Origin: Actinomycetota bacterium
Lineage (GTDB): Bacteria > Actinomycetota > Thermoleophilia > Solirubrobacterales > Solirubrobacteraceae
DNA: 7,590 nt
NCBI GenBank assembly: GCA_005788585.1
Contig: SYBY01000044.1
Location: forward strand, 1 to 7,590
Reading direction: 5' to 3'
Shown one piece after another: positions 6,317 through 7,590 of the stretch (positions are counted from its first letter, which is position 1; the number at the start of each line of letters is the position of its first letter). Position numbers and translations under genes: made by a program. Below the pieces are notes generated by a model. The model searched no databases. It saw nothing but the letters and a program-made list of their open reading frames with translations, and was not told the origin of the DNA.

Positions 6317-7420
6317 ATGGTTGACTTCCAGCTGGATCTCCAGACGTTCTGGTTCCTCGCCCTTGCCTTCTTCTGGGTCGGGTACCTCGTGCTCGAGGGC
6401 TTCGACTTCGGGGTCGGCATGCTCATGCCGTTCGTCTCGAAGGACGAGACGGACCGCCGCGTCGTCATCAACACCATCGGTCCCCACTGAGACGGCAACG
6501 AGGTGTGGCTCATCACCGCCGGCGCCGGCACGTTCGCCGCGTTTCCCGAGTGGTACGCGACGCTGTTCAGCGCGTACTTCCTGCCGCTGCTCCTCATCGT
6601 CGGGGCGCTCGTCGCCAGGGCCGTGGCCTTCGAGTACCGCGGCAAGCACCACACCGCGCGCTGGCGGAGCAACTGGGACAAGGTCATCTTCGTGACGAGC
6701 CTGCTCCCGGCGCTGCTGTGGGGCGTCGCCCTGTCCGGGCTGCTGTACGGGGTCCCGATCGGCGGCGACAAGCAGTTCACCGGCAACTTCTTCGATCTCG
6801 TGCAGCCCTACGCGCTCGTCGGCGGCCTCGTGACCCTGTCGCTGTCGCTGCTGTGCGGCGCGGTGTTCCTGGGGATGAAGACCGAGGACGACCTGCGTGA
6901 GCGGGCCCGGACGATCTCCGCGCGGATCGCGCCGGTCGCGGCGGGCATCCTGGTGGTGTTCGCCCTGTGGACGGCCTGGGGCGTGATGGACGACGTCATC
7001 CCCAACCTGCTGCTGCTCATCGCGGCGTCGGGCGCCGGCGGTGCTGTCGTGCTGACGACCGGGCGCCAGCACGAGGGCTGGACGTTCCTCGTGGTGTCGC
7101 TGACGATCGCGTTCGCCATCGGCGGGCTGTTCGTGCAGCTCTACCCGAACGTCATGGTGTCCTCGACGGCGGAGGCGAACAACCTCACGATCTACAACAC
7201 GTCATCGGGTGACTACACGCTGACGGTGATGACGATCGTGGCGCTGATCATGCTGCCGATCGTGCTCTTCTACCAAGCGGTCAGCTACTACGTGTTCCGC
7301 GCCCGCGTGAGCCGCGGGGAGTTCGAGGGGCTCGGCCAAGCCGTCGGTGAGGTGGCGGACAAGCTGCACATCACCGAGCAGCATCCGCCGCAGGCCAACG
7401 TCGACCCGCCGAACCGGTAG
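6317..7420 (+). pseudogene. cydB: Cytochrome bd subunit II (CydB) interrupted by an in-frame TGA at codon 58
   Basis: The reading frame from ATG 6317 to TAG 7418-7420 spans 368 codons and encodes a typical CydB, the structural partner of CydA. GYLVLEGFDFGVGM lies at about residues 22-35, RRVVINTIGPH at 47-57, DGNEVWLITAG from 59, and TGNFF further on. Codon 58 (6488-6490) is TGA where the family has an invariant Trp in the PHWDGN(E/Q)VWL motif, so one G-to-A change in TGG explains it. The frame stays open for 309 codons beyond, with no other damage, ending in a normal tail. If the stop is read, the product is a 57-residue fragment holding only the first membrane helix. A second product could start at GTG 6503 but would lack that helix and the motif. 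The alternatives are a very recent nonsense mutation, a base-call error, or readthrough. TGA ends cydA and both flagellar plus-strand genes here, which argues against global recoding. ATG 6317 follows the cydA stop by one base, so translation is coupled. Confidence 0.85.
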
Positions 7421-7590
7421 GTGCGCGCGGTCGATCGTCGCCTGGCGGCGCGCGCCCGCGGGGTGCGCGCCGCGCTCGGCGCCGACGCCGCGCTGGGCGT
7501 CCTCGGCGCGGTGCTCGTGCTCGCGCAGGCGACGCTCCTGGCGAGCGTCATCGCGCGTGCGTGGGGCGGCGCCGATCTTGCGGAGGTCAC
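7421..7590 (+). CDS. cydD: CydD-type ABC exporter, N-terminus only
   Basis: A GTG codon follows the cydB stop with no gap and opens a frame of 56 full codons that runs off the window. It reads VRAVDRRLAARARGVRAALG, then a hydrophobic stretch (about residues 23-46) containing LVLAQATLLASVIARAW. An arginine-rich start followed by a first helix of the form LxxAQAxLLAxVIxRA is typical of CydD, one half of the CydDC ABC exporter. CydDC is needed for assembly of cytochrome bd and has been linked to thiol export and to heme handling. The position right after cydAB is the usual one in actinobacteria. No ribosome site is obvious, so translation probably depends on ribosomes finishing cydB. The ATP-binding part is outside the window; CydC or a CydDC fusion cannot be excluded. 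Confidence 0.78.
   Translation, partial: MRAVDRRLAARARGVRAALGADAALGVLGAVLVLAQATLLASVIARAWGGADLAEV

Noticed and set aside
6518..6529. 12-base palindrome GCCGGCGCCGGC shortly after the TGA in cydB, considered as a recoding (SECIS-like) element
   Set aside because: It is produced by the conserved Ala-Gly-Ala-Gly codons of CydB in a GC-rich gene. Selenocysteine would also not be expected at an invariant Trp site.
4861..6786. Minus-strand open frame of 641 codons opposite cydA and part of cydB
   Set aside because: The translation is low-complexity and charged, as expected for the complement of GC-rich membrane-protein codons; cydA on the plus strand is certain.

Overview
The window is GC-rich, with strongly G/C-biased third codon positions, GTG as well as ATG starts, and genes packed on both strands. 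The protein set is a flagellar export-apparatus pair, flagellar rod proteins, a large secreted Ig-like/beta-rich protein and a short-Q-loop cytochrome bd. Together this suggests a motile, high-GC actinobacterium, most like the Thermoleophilia/Solirubrobacterales. That placement is inferred from sequence style, not from a search.

Layout. Positions 1-3837 read leftward. A flgF-like rod gene (3154-3837) comes first, then a 940-residue Sec-exported protein of unknown function (228-3050), then the first 12 codons of a second rod-type protein, probably FlgG (1-38), which runs off the window. Rod genes flgF and flgG are normally adjacent, so the big secreted gene splits the pair. It appears to have its own -35 hexamer and dyad upstream and a strong hairpin directly after its stop. 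Both rod genes are preceded by nearly the same sigma-28-like promoter: TCAAGCGC, 11 nt, then (G/T)CCGA(T/C)CA.

From 3903 everything reads rightward. A short FliK-like protein (3903-4556) overlaps a stand-alone FlhB C-terminal-domain protein (4543-4860), the same pairing as Bacillus ylqG-ylqH. Their likely role is hook-length and export-substrate switching. A hairpin in the last codons of the second gene and a 45-bp gap mark the change of functional topic.

From 4906 to the right edge lies a cytochrome bd operon: cydA (intact, all heme ligands present), cydB, and the start of a CydD-type ABC exporter that begins on the base after the cydB stop. The most striking feature is an in-frame TGA at codon 58 of cydB (6488-6490). 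It sits exactly where the invariant tryptophan of the GPHWDGNEVWL motif belongs, and the frame is otherwise open for the full 368 codons. This is a very recent nonsense mutation, a base-call error, or readthrough. TGA ends three other genes in the window, so genome-wide recoding is unlikely.
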